DNA of 64,000 nucleotides from contig OX377202.1 in NCBI GenBank assembly GCA_947396885.1, positions 23,746,001 through 23,810,000 of the forward strand, read 5' to 3'. The notes beneath the pieces were generated by a model. That model was not told the DNA's origin. It saw only the letters and a program-made list of their open reading frames with translations, and did not search any database. Source of the stretch: Heligmosomoides polygyrus polygyrus. Lineage: Eukaryota > Nematoda > Chromadorea > Rhabditida > Heligmosomidae. Made by a program: the position numbers and the translations under genes. Below, in pieces: positions 33,251 through 45,285 of this stretch (positions are counted from its first letter, which is position 1; each line of letters begins with the position of its first letter).

Positions 33251-35839
33251 GCTATCGCGAGGTCCGGGCCCAGATGTGCAAGAGGTACACTGTGGGGCAC
33301 GCTGTCTAGACTTGCACCCATCAAATATTCCGACAGAAGGTCGTATTTGTGAGCTTCGTTGATGTAACGATGTACTTGTAAGGTTTCAGTGCAAACTATC
33401 ATAATTCGTGTGTTCAAAGGTTTCACCAATGCTTAAATTGACTAGATGTGAAGCTTTTGGACTCCTAGACAGTAGGTTGAGCCATGAAGAACCGCGATTT
33501 TTCTCTTAAACTGTTTCAGTATTACGGAGATAATGGGTTTTGCTACCGCCTTCGGTAGTCCTTTGCAAGATCATTTTCCAAATGCGGCACAAATATGTCA
33601 CCAAACGTAAAGTGAAAGTGAAGTGTATAAAATTTGTCTTCTCCCAAAGTGGCTCGTTTCGCCACCTATCTACAGACGAACCCTTTTATTACGACACCTA
33701 AGCAACAACACCTAAATGCACAAGGGATGTGAAATCTTCTTATTTTTCGGATATTCTCTAACTTTCATAAAAATGATGTTTCCATTTACGAGCCCTGAGC
33801 CCTAAATGTGTGGATCTTTGGAGCTTTGGGAACTGATTGGACGGTGCAAGACGCTTTCGGACAGATCACCTCAAGCAAATGTACACTGCAACTCAAGTAA
33901 CAGGCGTAATGGAGTAGACTTTGAGAGTTCTGAAGATCTCGTCTCGTCTCACATCTCTCCTTGGGGAAACCCGTGCCAAGTACCTTGATTCGGGTGCAAC
34001 GGTAGCTACCTCTTCCTCTGGCTATGGTAGTGCGCGTCCTTAAGAAAAAATGACGGGAGAGTCTACAAATAAATAAACAGAAACTGATATTGCTGTTCAA
34101 GTCAAGTTTTTTAACCCTCAAGTGGCTGGTATCGAGCATGCGAGAGCTTGATATTGTTGCTTTTGTTTTAATCATTTTTCTATGCATGGCTTTATTCTAA
34201 TTATCATTTTCTTCAGATCATAGAGCACATCCTCTTGGATGTATAAATAAATAAACATATGGACACTGCATAACAGGGTTACCACAGGATCTCCAAGAGA
34301 ATCTACCGCCCTTGAATTCGTGAAAGTTAAGAAACTTCACAATTCCATACTCTACTATCTGGGCGTGAGCAAAGGAATGAGAAGAGACTCGCATGTGTTT
34401 TTTTTGCGACGGGAAGGAGTTGCTTTTAAGCGGATTATCAGCTGTAATACGAAGGTGGTCTTTTATGATAGCGTAAGAGGTGCTGCGGAAAAGTTCAGTT
34501 TACAAGCTTCACCAACAATTTCTAGAGACAGAGGCGCCAGGAGGACTCTTTCCGCTGTTGGATGTGAACGTTCTTTAAACATATCTTTGTCTTATCGTTA
34601 GTTCATTTTGTAGCATTTTGAAGCAATCACACATACTTGTGTGATTGCTTTAAAAGCGCTGACAGCGTCTGCAGTTAAATCTAAGAACTTTGGCTGGCAG
34701 AATCTAGAACTTTTGGTTGTACAGCGAAGTTGGATGTACCTTTGAACCAGGTTAGTATCGATGGCTGGTATCGTGCGGTCAATGGTCAAGGTGTGATGCG
34801 GCAAAGAATGTCTCATAACGTTCTTTTAAGAACTTTGTTCCAGGCGGCTTTAGCAAAGCTATGTAGGTAAGCATCTAACTTAGATGGCATGGAAGGTAGG
34901 AATCGGTAGGATAAGATAAAATATAAAATAGTTGGGTCAATGGCCCGCTCCCTCGCCATGAGTGTTTTCAATGCACTCGAAGTGTCTCTCGGCTTTCTCT
35001 CTCGGCGACGCTTTCACACGTTCAAAACAGGTCTCCGAGTTATTTTCGGCTGTTTTTTACACAGCGGTGTTGGTCGTGGTTCAACTTTTGTCCCCTGATC
35101 ATTTAGAAACTCAGAAAGGATAGACTACGAACACAGCTCATTGCTCTAAAGACCACTAAAGATCACATCACATGCCTTCGGTTGTATTGTAAGGTCGATA
35201 GAGTTTTAGGGGTAGTAATTGTTCGGCAAACGAGAGAAGTCTAATCAATTTGGCCTCTGACCTTTCGACGACTGGACGCGCTTAGTTCGCTCTAAACTTC
35301 AACAAGTCCCTGAGTCCCTAGTGAGGAATACACCAGATCCAGTGGTCGTATGGCTTAGTGACTTCTGGTCTTCCTGGATCTAAAAATAGCGCTGGATGAA
35401 AAATCTTTGGTCGTCTTCACGCGGAACTTCCCGTTTGGCGGCATTCCAACGTATTTTTGGCGTATTTTTGTGACGCGACTCGGTGTAATGGCCCATTTTA
35501 GCCGGTACACTTAGTATTGTTATGTAGCTGAGACCATGGGAGCAACGTAATCTTGAAGATGTTTGGTGTCATCGTCTGGGAGTCGCTGGTAGTCTGATGA
35601 GCATCATGTGGGCCTGTGAACTCGCCCGCACAGTGAGACTCTCCCATGGTAGAGTAACGAAGGAAAGAAATGGCTATGTTTGCTATGTTCGATGGAATCT
35701 GCTGTTTTTGCCAGACTTTAAGCGTCTACTATGCAAGAAGTGACGTCAGGTTGTCGCGAAATAAATGTCCAGGACCTTGAAACCATAAAAAGGTCATTTT
35801 TCGCGAGGAACGGGGTTTCCTCACAATGATATCAAATTC
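33251..35839. other. No gene recognised
   Basis: A 12-bp perfect hairpin AAGCAATCACAC / GTGTGATTGCTT lies at 34621-34650. AATAAATAAAC-type tails at 34066 and 34242 look like ends of non-LTR elements without recognisable coding parts. A 133-codon minus-strand frame (33786-34187) is unrecognised. Confidence 0.4.
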
Positions 35840-36112
35840 GAACGCAGTCGGAGGAGGTGCATGCTGTCGCAAGCACCCGATACCATTTCCTGGTTCGGAT
35901 TTCTCGCCCAGGCCAACCAAGCCTTCTATATCTCCGGGTCGGTGAATTACTACTGGGCTTATCTGGGATGGATAAACCGCTGACTTGTACATCGACTGGC
36001 CACCACAAGTCATTGTATGGCCAAATACGCACCTTCACTTCAAGTAGATTGCATGGCGCAGACGAAGCGGGTTTGAGTAAAGCCGTCCTTCGGCCCTTTT
36101 TAACCTTTAGTT
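35840..36112 (+). mobile_element. SINE family S1, near full-length copy
   Basis: A-box region ACGCAGTCGGAGGAGGTGC, B box CTGGTTCGGATTTCTCGCCC, body CATCGACTGGCCACCACAAG, then the tail CGTCCTTCGGCCCTTTTTAA. Confidence 0.7.
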
Positions 36113-37640
36113 TCAAATCCGCATGACCTTAAGCCAAAAGTCATGCGAAAACGGCTGCTTTGTTCCCGTACCCATCGTTCAGCACCCATCGGTGGTGTAA
36201 ATATGCCCAAGTGGGAGTTCATTGTGAAGACGAAGTACAGTCGGTGAGGCGGGTGATACCCAGAAGCCCTCCAATGCGCTAAGCGTTCAGAGAAGTCTGT
36301 CCTGGGCAGGATCTATTCTTCCATGCAGCTGTTGTCTTTCTGTGCTCTAGAATATGCTTTAAGCCAATATTTTTCCCCAGAAATAAAAATTACATAAGGA
36401 TTAAGCACTGCACTCATTTGTTCGGGCTTGTGAATTAAAGTATTTCAAAAAATGGTACTATTTTTTGGACAAATGCTATTCTTACCGTCTCGGAGAGTCT
36501 CCATTTTCATCTGGATAATGCTGGTTCTGATTTGTATAGTAGGGTGTTCCTTTTGTTCTCAAGAACATCAAACTTGCTTAGAAGAATGGCCAACTTGACG
36601 AGAAAATGGTATGTACCATTTTCACTCCAAATTGAATGCTCTTCTAAACAAGCGAAGCGCTTTTAAAAACAAACTGAACATCTTCTGAATCAAAACGAGC
36701 TTCTTTCACATTAAACCAAGACTCCCCGAAATGGTTGGAATAACTTTTGTTCAAGCAGAATTTCAGTGTGAATTTCTTTGAACTCTTAATTCACCTCTCC
36801 TTCAAATGACGGCGTTGTTCGAAATTTTGTGAAATTCTCATTTTTTTCGAAGAGAAATAGTGGTCTAAAGCTTGTTCTAAAGAGCAGAAAGGCGCCGATT
36901 TTTTTTTGTAAAAAGTAGAGATCGCGCCGTGCTCTCGACCTAGACCTATTTATTGGATTGATTGCTCAATTTCTAGTTGCGTAGAGTTTTACACCTGTAG
37001 ACGGTACAGAAACATAAAGCAGGCAAAAGAGGCGTGGAGAACACTCTATCCTCACTTTGATGTTTCAAGTAAGCAGCATTTACACTATCAGTCTAATGAA
37101 AATCTCGACGAGCTTTTCCATTACATTGCGCGATCTTGTCTTTTAATGCCCTAAATTATCGCTGCCTTGATTCGCTTTAAAACAAAGTTTAATTTTTATT
37201 TTATTTTATTTTTCTCAAAAAAAAGTTTTGGAAAAGTATTACGCTCATTTGAGCGGCCGAACCGTAAATTTGAGAGAAATAAAATCAAAAAATATTCTAA
37301 TCGTCTTGGAGAGTCTGTAGTTTAATGTTGGTGCAGCATATTATGATTTGGAAGACGTCCACTTTGATTTCAGAAGCATCACGTTTCTTTAGAAGTGGGT
37401 TCAATTTGACATGAAAAACGGCAGGTGTGCATTGCATGTTTATACCGTCTACTCTCTCCTGCCCAAGGTTTTCCGCGACTTTTTGATGTCAGCTATAACG
37501 AAATCGATCCTGTTCCGCTGTTTATAGGCGAACATTAATTACTGCCATGTTCAGTGTTTCATTGGAACCGGGTAGTTCTCTGAGCTGTGAGCGAGATCGC
37601 CTCGGCGCCCATCGCCCTTGAATAAATTGCATTTGCAAAC
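36113..37640. other. AT-rich DNA with weak internal repeats
   Basis: GTCTCGGAGAGTCT (about 36489) and GTCTTGGAGAGTCT (about 37303) head two loosely similar segments of about 120 bp. No coding feature. Possibly a very old mobile element. Confidence 0.3.
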
Positions 37641-38029
37641 TGCAGAGGGCAATTCTCGGCCGAAGAACCTTTGAAAAATGGCCGCTGGAGGATGCCTACG
37701 CAGCCGACCAACGCGTTCAGGGTCGATCCGCGACCTAGACTATGTCTTGCTGTACTTAAGGTGAAGGCAGTCTGCAGTATTGGAGTTCCCCCGCGACGTG
37801 ATTCCGTGCGGAGCCTGCGTTCATACTTCGGCAGCCGAAATCGTCCTACGGGGCCACCAGGTGCATCTGATCTGCGATGCGTGTGTTCGTTCGAAGCCGT
37901 TGCAGGATGGTATATTGATCAGCGACAGTACCTGTACTAGTACAATACCGGCCGTATCTTTTGATCTTTGGGCGGAAAAATCTCAAAACGCGTCCGTTCC
38001 GCCGCCTTTTTGATGGCGCTGTTCATGTT

Positions 38030-38280
38030 GCGTGCTTTAAAAAATAGATCCCATGTTTGGGATCATCATCAAATGATCTATTTGATGAAGTGAAAAACGC
38101 CACATAAATGTCAAAAATATTGATTCGCTGAGCTATATTCAGTATGTGACCCTTGGGTGTAATTATCTCCTGCGAGGAGGGAGTCCGCCGCGCCGACCAG
38201 AATATAGCCCATCGAATCAACATTTTTAAAATTTATGGCCGTTTTTCTCTTCATTCGATAGATAATTAAGGATGCTGATC
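38030..38280. repeat. Small fold-back MITE nested in left arm
   Basis: GTGAAAAACGCCACATAAAT...TTGATTCGCTGAGCTATATTC (38090-38140) pairs with GAATATAGCCCATCGAATCA...TTATGGCCGTTTTTCTC (38200-38255). Absent from the right arm, so it was inserted after the large inverted repeat formed. Confidence 0.75.
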
Positions 38281-38784
38281 TCAGATATCGGATTTATTTT
38301 TTGAAGCAATTTGAGGAGCGGCATCAAGAAGCGGCGGAAAAGGCGTCTTTTTGCGATTTTTTTTCGCCTAAAGACAGGAGAGTAGGCCAGTATTGTACCA
38401 GGGGCCGCACTTTACACCGATGATGTGTAGTTGTAAAGTTGTTTATCACAAATGACACGATTCAATGATTTGTTTGTGGAATTTTAGGTTGCACTTGACC
38501 CGTAGGTGGATCAAGTGCAATTTCGAAGTAGTAGTATATCTTGGGGGAGAGGGACGTTCTGCCTGAAAGCGGCGCGGGCAAAGACGCGGGACAGTGCCTG
38601 CAGAGCCAACTCGACTCGCGCGGTGACACCCACCGCTTGGCGCTCAGCCAGAGGCGATGCTGACCCAGCCAACCACGGGAGCCTGTAGGTCGACCAGATT
38701 TGGTGTGAGTACAATCGATAGAGGGATAGGAGGCTGAGACGGCTTGCATTGGCAGTCCAGAAATTGGGATTGATCTCAACCCTA

Positions 38785-39110
38785 CCATCTCCTATATTAG
38801 AATTTCGAGCTTTACCGAATGAGTCAGGAAGAAATCTTGCCTCAATAACCCTTACAACTATTTTTTTTCTCGCGCTTTTAACTTTCGTCTAAATATCAGT
38901 TCTTATTTATAACAGGATTAACTACGAGGCATGCTTCCAATCTACTGATGTGAACTCTACTATCTCCTGTATTAGAATTTCGATCTCTATCGAATGCACT
39001 AGAAAGCATTCTGTCTAAATAACCCTTGAGGGGCTTTTAGGCGTTGTTTATTTTCCTTAAATATCAGTGTTTATTTATATCAGAATTAATTGCGAGGCGT
39101 GCTTCCAGGC
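38785..39110. repeat. Two about 150-bp direct repeats within block D
   Basis: CTACCATCTCCTATATTAGA...AATAACCCTT...ATATCAGT...TTTATTTATA is followed by CTACTATCTCCTGTATTAGA with the same downstream words. The right arm (39670-39985) has the same pair inverted, so the duplication predates the inverted repeat. Confidence 0.7.
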
Positions 39111-40364
39111 TCAAATTGCGCGAGGAATGTAGGTAGATAGACGAGAGACTTCCTAAGAGCACCCCAAGTGCTCAACCTTTTTGAAAGCGACATTATGATC
39201 TTCCATTGCGGAGAGCATGTTCACGGTCTGAAATTGCCCAACGAGTTCGACTTGATAGTCGGTGGACCTCCTAAGAACATCGAAGTACTCCAGTTTTTTC
39301 AAATCATTTCATGAGTGTTTCCTAACTCGTTAATTGGTGGAGGAGACATTGGCTATGCAGGCACACTGCACTGTGGAACGTGAGGTCAAAATACTGCTAG
39401 AAGCCAAAAACGACTGGGCGAGCAATTTGAAGTATTATGTGATGAAATTTATTTTCGGTGAACTTTAGATTTGATGCACCACCTATTCAATGTTCTTTTC
39501 GAAATATATGATGTGTGAATTATAACATTATAAAGTTCCATGAAAAAATCAGTTTCGAAATGCTAAGGAGATGTCATGTTGAAACTAACGCTTTAAATTT
39601 CTTTTGAAAAATCTCATCTATCTAATTGGAATCCTTGTGCAATTTCCGCCTGGAAGCAAGTCTCACATTTACTCATGATATATGTGAATAAAAACCGATA
39701 TTTAGCGAAAAATAAACAACGCCTGAAGAAATGCGCTTCAAGGGTTATTGAGGCTGGATTCTTTTCTCGATCATTTGATAGAGCTCGAAATTCTAGTACA
39801 GGAGATGGTAGGGTTTACATCAGTAGTATGGAAGCATGCCTCGCAATTAATCCTGGTATAAATAAAAGTGATATTTAACGAAAGTTAAACTACGCCTGAA
39901 AAAATTGTTGTAAGGGTTGTTGATGCAAGATCCTTTCGATAGAGCTTGAAATTCTGATATGGGAGATGGTAGGGTTCAGATAGATCCCAATTTCTGGACT
40001 GCCAATGCAAGCCGTCTCAGCCTCCTACCCCAATATGGATTGTAATCGCACCAAATCTGGTCGACCTACAGGCTTCCGTGGTTGGCTGGGTCAGCATCGC
40101 CTCTGCGGCGAGGGCTATCTGGCTGAGCGCGAAGCGGCGGGTGTCACTGCACGAGTCGACGCTAATTGTTTCCGCAGGCACCGTCCCGCGTCTTTGCCCG
40201 CGCCGCTTTCAGGCAGAACGTCCCTCACCTATATCTTGGTGTGAAATTAATGACCAATTTTTAGTCTTTTCATGTTTTCGCTAGAGCAACTGAAGGTGTG
40301 CGAAGCGTTTAAAAAGTTGAACATCGGAGATTACGATGGATCATTTATGGGCAGGTCATGCGTC

Positions 40365-41440
40365 CTACTTACAGAAAATGTTCTGTAGGCTGCTCGTACA
40401 ACAAGTTTTTGTCTCAGAAAATAACTTCGGGGAGTTGAACGATAGACACAGTTGTGTCTTATCACCAACGGGCTACGCACCAGTTCACTCGCCTGCCAGG
40501 AATGGATAACGAGAAGTGCTCGCTTCATGGATGTCCTAGAGGTGTGAGTCAACGAGAAGAAGTTGAGAAGATCATTAGTGAAAAACGAAGGCGCGGTTTT
40601 CGCTTTGGATCAGTTTGCTCGATATTATGTGGAGTTTATACTTCGGTCGCGAGTGGTGCCGCGTTATGAAGGCCATCGGTATTGACAAAGACGACCGGAA
40701 TTTGCAGCTTTCAAAACGCAGCGCTGCCCGTGACTGAAGTAGAAATGCCGCGTTACACTATATAGTGAAGCCCTGGCGTACAGAATCGTTCACCGTAAGC
40801 CGCGACTACGCAAATCCGTCGTTATCGATTTGTTTGTGCGAAAAATCGATATTGACAGTTTTCGAGCCAACGCGCCGCGACGGGTAGCGACTGAAGGATG
40901 CGATAGCGAATACGCACTTCGGGAATGCTGGAACGTGGAGCGGGGTGCGGGGACGCGCCGTTGTTCCGCCGTAATCGCGGCAGCCAGTTATGCGCCCTGC
41001 TTGTTCGGCTCAGCCGGTGCCTAATTGGTTCTCGCGGTTACAGTAGGAGCAATGGTGCGTTCCCGCACTACCGCGGGGAATTTTCGCGACATTTACCGCC
41101 CGAATTTCAAAACTTCTTAGGCGACTGCGCGAACTTCATGGTTATCGACGACGGGTTTGCGTAGTTGCTAGCAGCATCCTACAGAACGCTACGCCGCGTC
41201 GTCCGCGACTGAAGTTTAAATCCCACCTAATGCCGAGCAATCTGATCCAAAGCGAGACCGACGTCTTGGTTTTTCACTAATGAATATATCTTCTCGTCGA
41301 CTCGCACGTCTAGGACGTACATGAAGCGAACACTTTTGACTCGATTCTGTGCTCAGGCCGACCGAACATTCCATTCAGATGAAGAACGAATGAACGAGCA
41401 GCTTACCGAACATCTCGTGGAAGTACATAGGAAGCATTGC
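40365..41440. mobile_element. Terminal-inverted-repeat element nested in right arm
   Basis: Left (40365-40680) and right (41190-41440) segments are reverse complements over about 250-300 bp. Shared words include AAAATGTTCTGTAGGCTGCTC / GAGCAGCTTACCGAACAT, AGAAGTGCTCGCTTCATGGA / TCATGAAGCGAACACTT-type sequence, and CATTAGTGAAAAACGAAGGC / TTGGTTTTTCACTAATG. The centre is GC-rich with ACACTATATAGTG at 40755. No transposase frame was recognised. Confidence 0.75.
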
Positions 41441-41974
41441 ATATCCATAATTGATCAACTATAACCTCCAGTGTTCAGCTATTTTAACGCTCTGCATACC
41501 TTCAGTAGTTCTAACGAAAGCATGGAAGGACCAAAAACCGGTCATTATTTTCACACGAAGGTTCTACTGTTTCCAAACTGTTCTTGACCCACCTTTGAGT
41601 CAAGTGCAACTTGGAATTCTACAAACAAATAGTCTGAATCGTGTCATTTGTGGATGAACAACTTTACAGCGGTCACTGGTGTAGAGCACGACCTCTGGTT
41701 ACTAGTACGAGTGCTATCGCTGATCAGTATACCTTCCTCCAACGGCTTCGCACACCCACACACATCGCAGATCAGGTGCACCTAGTGGCCCCGTAGGACA
41801 ATTTCGGCTGCCAAAGTATGGACAAGGGCTCCATGCGAAATTGCATCGCGACGGAACTGGATTACTGCAGATTGTCTTCACCTTAAGTACAGCAGGACGT
41901 AGCCTAGGCCGTGCCTCGACCCTGAACGGGTTGACCGGACGGGACGCGTGGCAATCCTTCACCCGCCATTTTTA

Positions 41975-42930
41975 AAGGTTCGAAAAAAGCGTGTGGACAC
42001 GTGAGGGCGAAGTTCATGGCACTCTGCTGCCACCCATCCCGATGTGGTCGGTTGGCGTAATGGTAGCGGGGTTGCCTCTCGGGCGCACCAAGCGGTCCCG
42101 GTGTCGCCAATGTTTTTACACACATGGGATCGTTACTATTATGGGCTTGCATGATCACAGGAGTCAATTTGTACACGATTAATGCTTTTATTATTTAAAC
42201 CCAGCCTTCTTGGGCTTTCATTTGAGTTACCTCTCAATGGATCCCACTTGCACTGTATCATTTTATTGGATCGCTAACATGAAAAAATTCTTGCTCACAT
42301 GAAGCAACTGTGTTTATTGCTGACAATGAAGGTCAACAATTATGATATAGAGCTATGAAACATTTAAAACATAATCGCTTATCACACCAGCAGCATCTTA
42401 CAAACGAGAATCTCCTGGAGAAGCCGTTTTAGAGCATCTCCAACTGCAATCTCTCTCCTTGTAGAAGGAGTGAAATTAGGATCGAACGCTGACAGAAGTG
42501 GAGCGATGACGCGTCCGGGTGAAAAGGACATTTTATTGTTAATGTTAGGTTTTTACCGGTATCAAACCGAATTCGTACTTATCCCGTGAAGTTTGTGTGT
42601 TTGTGTGTATTTACGGTATCGTTGCTGATATGATACAGTGCAAATACGATCCAGTGGGATGTAACTCAAACTAAAGCGGAAAAGGGCTACATTTGCTTAC
42701 TAAAAGCATTAATCGTGTACAAATTGACTCCTGTGATCACGCAAGCCCATAATAATAACGATCCGATGTGTGCAAAAACCTTGGCCACACTGGGGACCGA
42801 ACCATCAAATCCCCCAGTGCATTCGAGAGGCGACCCTGCCACCACTACGCCAACCGTCCACATCGGACTGGGTGGCAGCAGGGCGTCACAAACTTTGCGC
42901 TCACGCGTCCACACGCTCTTTTTTCGGCTA
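41975..42930. mobile_element. Adjacent inverted-repeat element with tRNA-like boxes
   Basis: 41975-42265 and 42625-42930 are inverted repeats: CGAAAAAAGCGTGTGGACAC / GTCCACACGCTCTTTTTTCG at the outside, AATTTGTACACGATTAATGC inside, and CACTTGCACTGTATCA / TGATACAGTGCAAA innermost. Each arm contains TTGGCGTA(A/G)TGGT(A/G)GC like an A box. In the right arm, read on the minus strand, GATGGTTCGGTCCCC resembles a B box. A tRNA-like segment has thus become part of a palindrome. Confidence 0.65.
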
Positions 42931-44239
42931 CAGAAGAGCATTCCGAAAAAAGTAACTATGGTTTTGCACTCCCCACACGGGACCCTACATCTTGCAAAAA
43001 TTGCATCGCAAAAGCTCACCGCCACTCTGGAGGCTCTCCTTGTCAGTCGAGAATTGCCCTTTTCAGTAGTTCTATGTAGTTCTAGTTTCTATGTAGTTCT
43101 AGTTCTACAACTTCTACAACTACATGGATCAGGTTCATACCGCGATTTCCAAGCCAACGTCCCTATAGGATAACAATGCGCGGATCGAGCTCAAATAATT
43201 ATTGTCGAATCTACACGTCAGGATTGAGTCATATGAAAACTTCCAATTTAGGCCGGTTTGCAAAAGCTACTGGTAGCTTTCCTAATGCTGACCCGCTACT
43301 GAAATACTAATCCCGGCCGCAGTGATTAGATGAAGCAGCGCTTCAGTCCAGAGCCCTCCAGAAGAAACAAAGACAAATGCTGGGCTGGCCACTGACTACG
43401 TTTTCGTTTCAGGCGCTTTGGTAGCCTTACAGTCCAAGTTTGGCTTAGGTAACGGTCCCAAGAGAATTTCCAGAAAATTTCAAGAAATACCTACGGTAAA
43501 TAGATGGTTTTCTGTGTTCGTCATCGTATTAACGACTACATAAGCCTCCGGCGGGTTAGGCGGAGGGGTAACAGGTTCGAATGCTCTTCCCCCACGTGCC
43601 AACAGACGGTGACACGTGCGTTGTTGTCAGTGAGCACTGCTTCCTGGTGATGGTAGCGCGTAACCAGTTTTCGGGACTTGTTCCTGCTCCTTCCTGGGAG
43701 TTCTCTCTGAGGGCTGCCAAAACTCCTTCAAAGTCGTCTGCATTCCTAGGTAATGCAGTGCAACAGCCTTGCTCGTTAAACTGCTGTTTAAATGTTCCTA
43801 AGCGAGCCGAAGTCTCTTCTTTCCCCAATCCGTCAAGCGGTATGACTGTTTTGAAGTTTCTTTGCGCTAAGACGTGAGCGGCATTGACGCAATAAGGCTC
43901 TCGCGAATGCTAATTGGAGCCCTGAGTGACGTCTGCGTTGGTTTTTTGAGTACGCTTCTGCGGGACCGATATGGAATTAATGAGCCGGGGACCAGCCGAG
44001 CATGAAATGGAGCAATGAGAAGACTTCACTGTCCAGCAGCAACGAGCCCTGAGTGATCCCTGTAGTCGTGCTGCTTCACCGAGCTGAAGAAAATCCGACG
44101 GCTTGAGTAGGCTAACTTGCAATCAGCGAAATAACTTCTCGACGTAGCCGACTAAGCCGCGGTACGTCACCGATATCGAGGTGATCCAGAGAATTAATTA
44201 GCGATGCATCTTGTGGGCGAATGGAGATTAGTTTTGACG
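42931..44239. other. No gene recognised
   Basis: AGAATTGCCCTTTTC at 43050 is the complement of GAGGGCAATTCTCG at 37645, hinting at a shared outer end with the 37.6-kb element. 43556-43877 is open on both strands (about 90-98 codons) without a recognisable domain. Confidence 0.35.
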
Positions 44240-44430
44240 ATGTTAACCCTACGCCCAAGATAATCGAGGATTGGAGCGATTTTTTCGGGTGATCTTTGCG
44301 ACAGGCTTAAAGGCTGCGTCAGTGATAATCGAGGATTGGTGCGATTTTATCGGGTGATCTTCGCGACAGGCTTCAAACCTACGTCGAAGATAATCGAGGA
44401 TTGAGGTAATTTCATCGGGTGACTTCGCTT
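44240..44430 (+). repeat. 65-bp tandem repeat, three copies
   Basis: GATAATCGAGGATTG starts at 44259, 44324 and 44389, exactly 65 bp apart, each followed by GATTT(T)ATCGGGTGATCTTCGC-like sequence. Function unknown. Confidence 0.85.
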
Positions 44431-44679
44431 CCTTGTCGGGATTAGTCGCTGAGATCGCCTTGTTTCTGAGCAGCTACTGCAGCTTCAGTGAAGTTCCAAG
44501 GCCATCAATCCTTCTAGTGAGCCACTGCTAACCTTTAAACATTCACCTGGTCAGTTGCTAAGCGACGACTAGGATTCCATGCGAGTGTGAGTGAATCAAT
44601 TGAAATGAGTGTTGATTTCAAATCCTCGCCCAGAATAACCGAGTGCTTCAACTCCAGCGCGATCGCTGAAGTTGTTACC

Positions 44680-44845
44680 TGGAGTCGGTTTCATCAACGG
44701 CTTACATAACTTTAACAGAGAATTCACAGCGCAAACTCAGATGGCGCGGCTTATCAAGCGATATGTTGAGCGATAAGCCGCGTTATCTGAGTTTTCCGCT
44801 GTGAATTCTCTGTTAAAGTTATGTAAGTTGTTGACGAATCTGGCC
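44680..44845. repeat. Fold-back MITE, family F1, copy 4 (best preserved)
   Basis: GGCTTACATAACTTTAACAG...GCGGCTTATCAAGCGATATG pairs with GCGATAAGCCGCG...CTGTTAAAGTTATGTAAG. The arms, about 80 bp, are almost fully complementary. It defines the family consensus. Confidence 0.88.
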
Positions 44846-44989
44846 TATGGCTTCCACATATTAACGGGCCAGATACGCGTTCAACTTGCATTCAAGATGT
44901 ACCGTAGATTCAGGATGCCTGGCGCAAGAGGTTTACTCCAATATGTCGATAATTATCGATATTTTTACTTTTCTGAAACATTTTGACGC

Positions 44990-45285
44990 GTGTAGCGCAG
45001 TAGGAGAAGGTGCCGGCTGTCGCGTGCACCCGATACCAGGTACCTGGTTCGGAATTCCCGCCCGGGTCAGCTAAGCCTTCCATCTTTCCGGGTCGGTGAA
45101 CTGCTACCAGACATGCGGAGAAGGATAACGCGCAGAGTTTTCATCGGCTGGCCACCGCAAGTCATCTTATGGCCAAATATGCATTCAAATCACCTACACG
45201 ACATTCCGTAGAAGTAAAATGCGTGACGCATCCTAAAAGGAATTGAGTCGCGTCGTCCTCTATCCTTTAGTTCTTTATCTGAAAC
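44990..45285 (+). mobile_element. SINE family S1, best-preserved full copy
   Basis: A box TAGCGCAGTAGG at 44993 fits the eukaryotic polymerase III consensus. The B box is GGTTCGGAATTCC at 45046. The body includes CATCGGCTGGCCACCGCAAG and GTAGAAGTAAAATGCGTGAC. The tail is GTCCTCTATCCTTTAGTTCTTTAT. I regard this as the reference copy for the family. Confidence 0.8.

Larger units (their letters stand above)
37641..41985. mobile_element. Large compound inverted-repeat (fold-back) element, about 4.3 kb
   Basis: Four blocks occur in order and then in reverse complement: A 37665-37945 with 41705-41975, B 38395-38520 with 41578-41705, C 38520-38790 with 39985-40245, D 38785-39110 with 39670-39985. 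In A, for instance, GTCCTACGGGGCCACCAGGT and TTGATCAGCGA recur inverted. The unpaired centre is 39110-39670. The left arm has an extra 450 bp and the right arm an extra 1.3 kb, each holding another palindromic element. No transposase is recognisable. This looks like a non-autonomous fold-back transposon enlarged by nested insertions. Confidence 0.75.

Noticed and set aside
33786..34187. 133-codon open frame on the minus strand
   Set aside because: No recognisable domain and no start or splice context.
43540..43600. AGGTTCGAATGCTC, B-box-like word
   Set aside because: No paired A box at the right distance and no cloverleaf.
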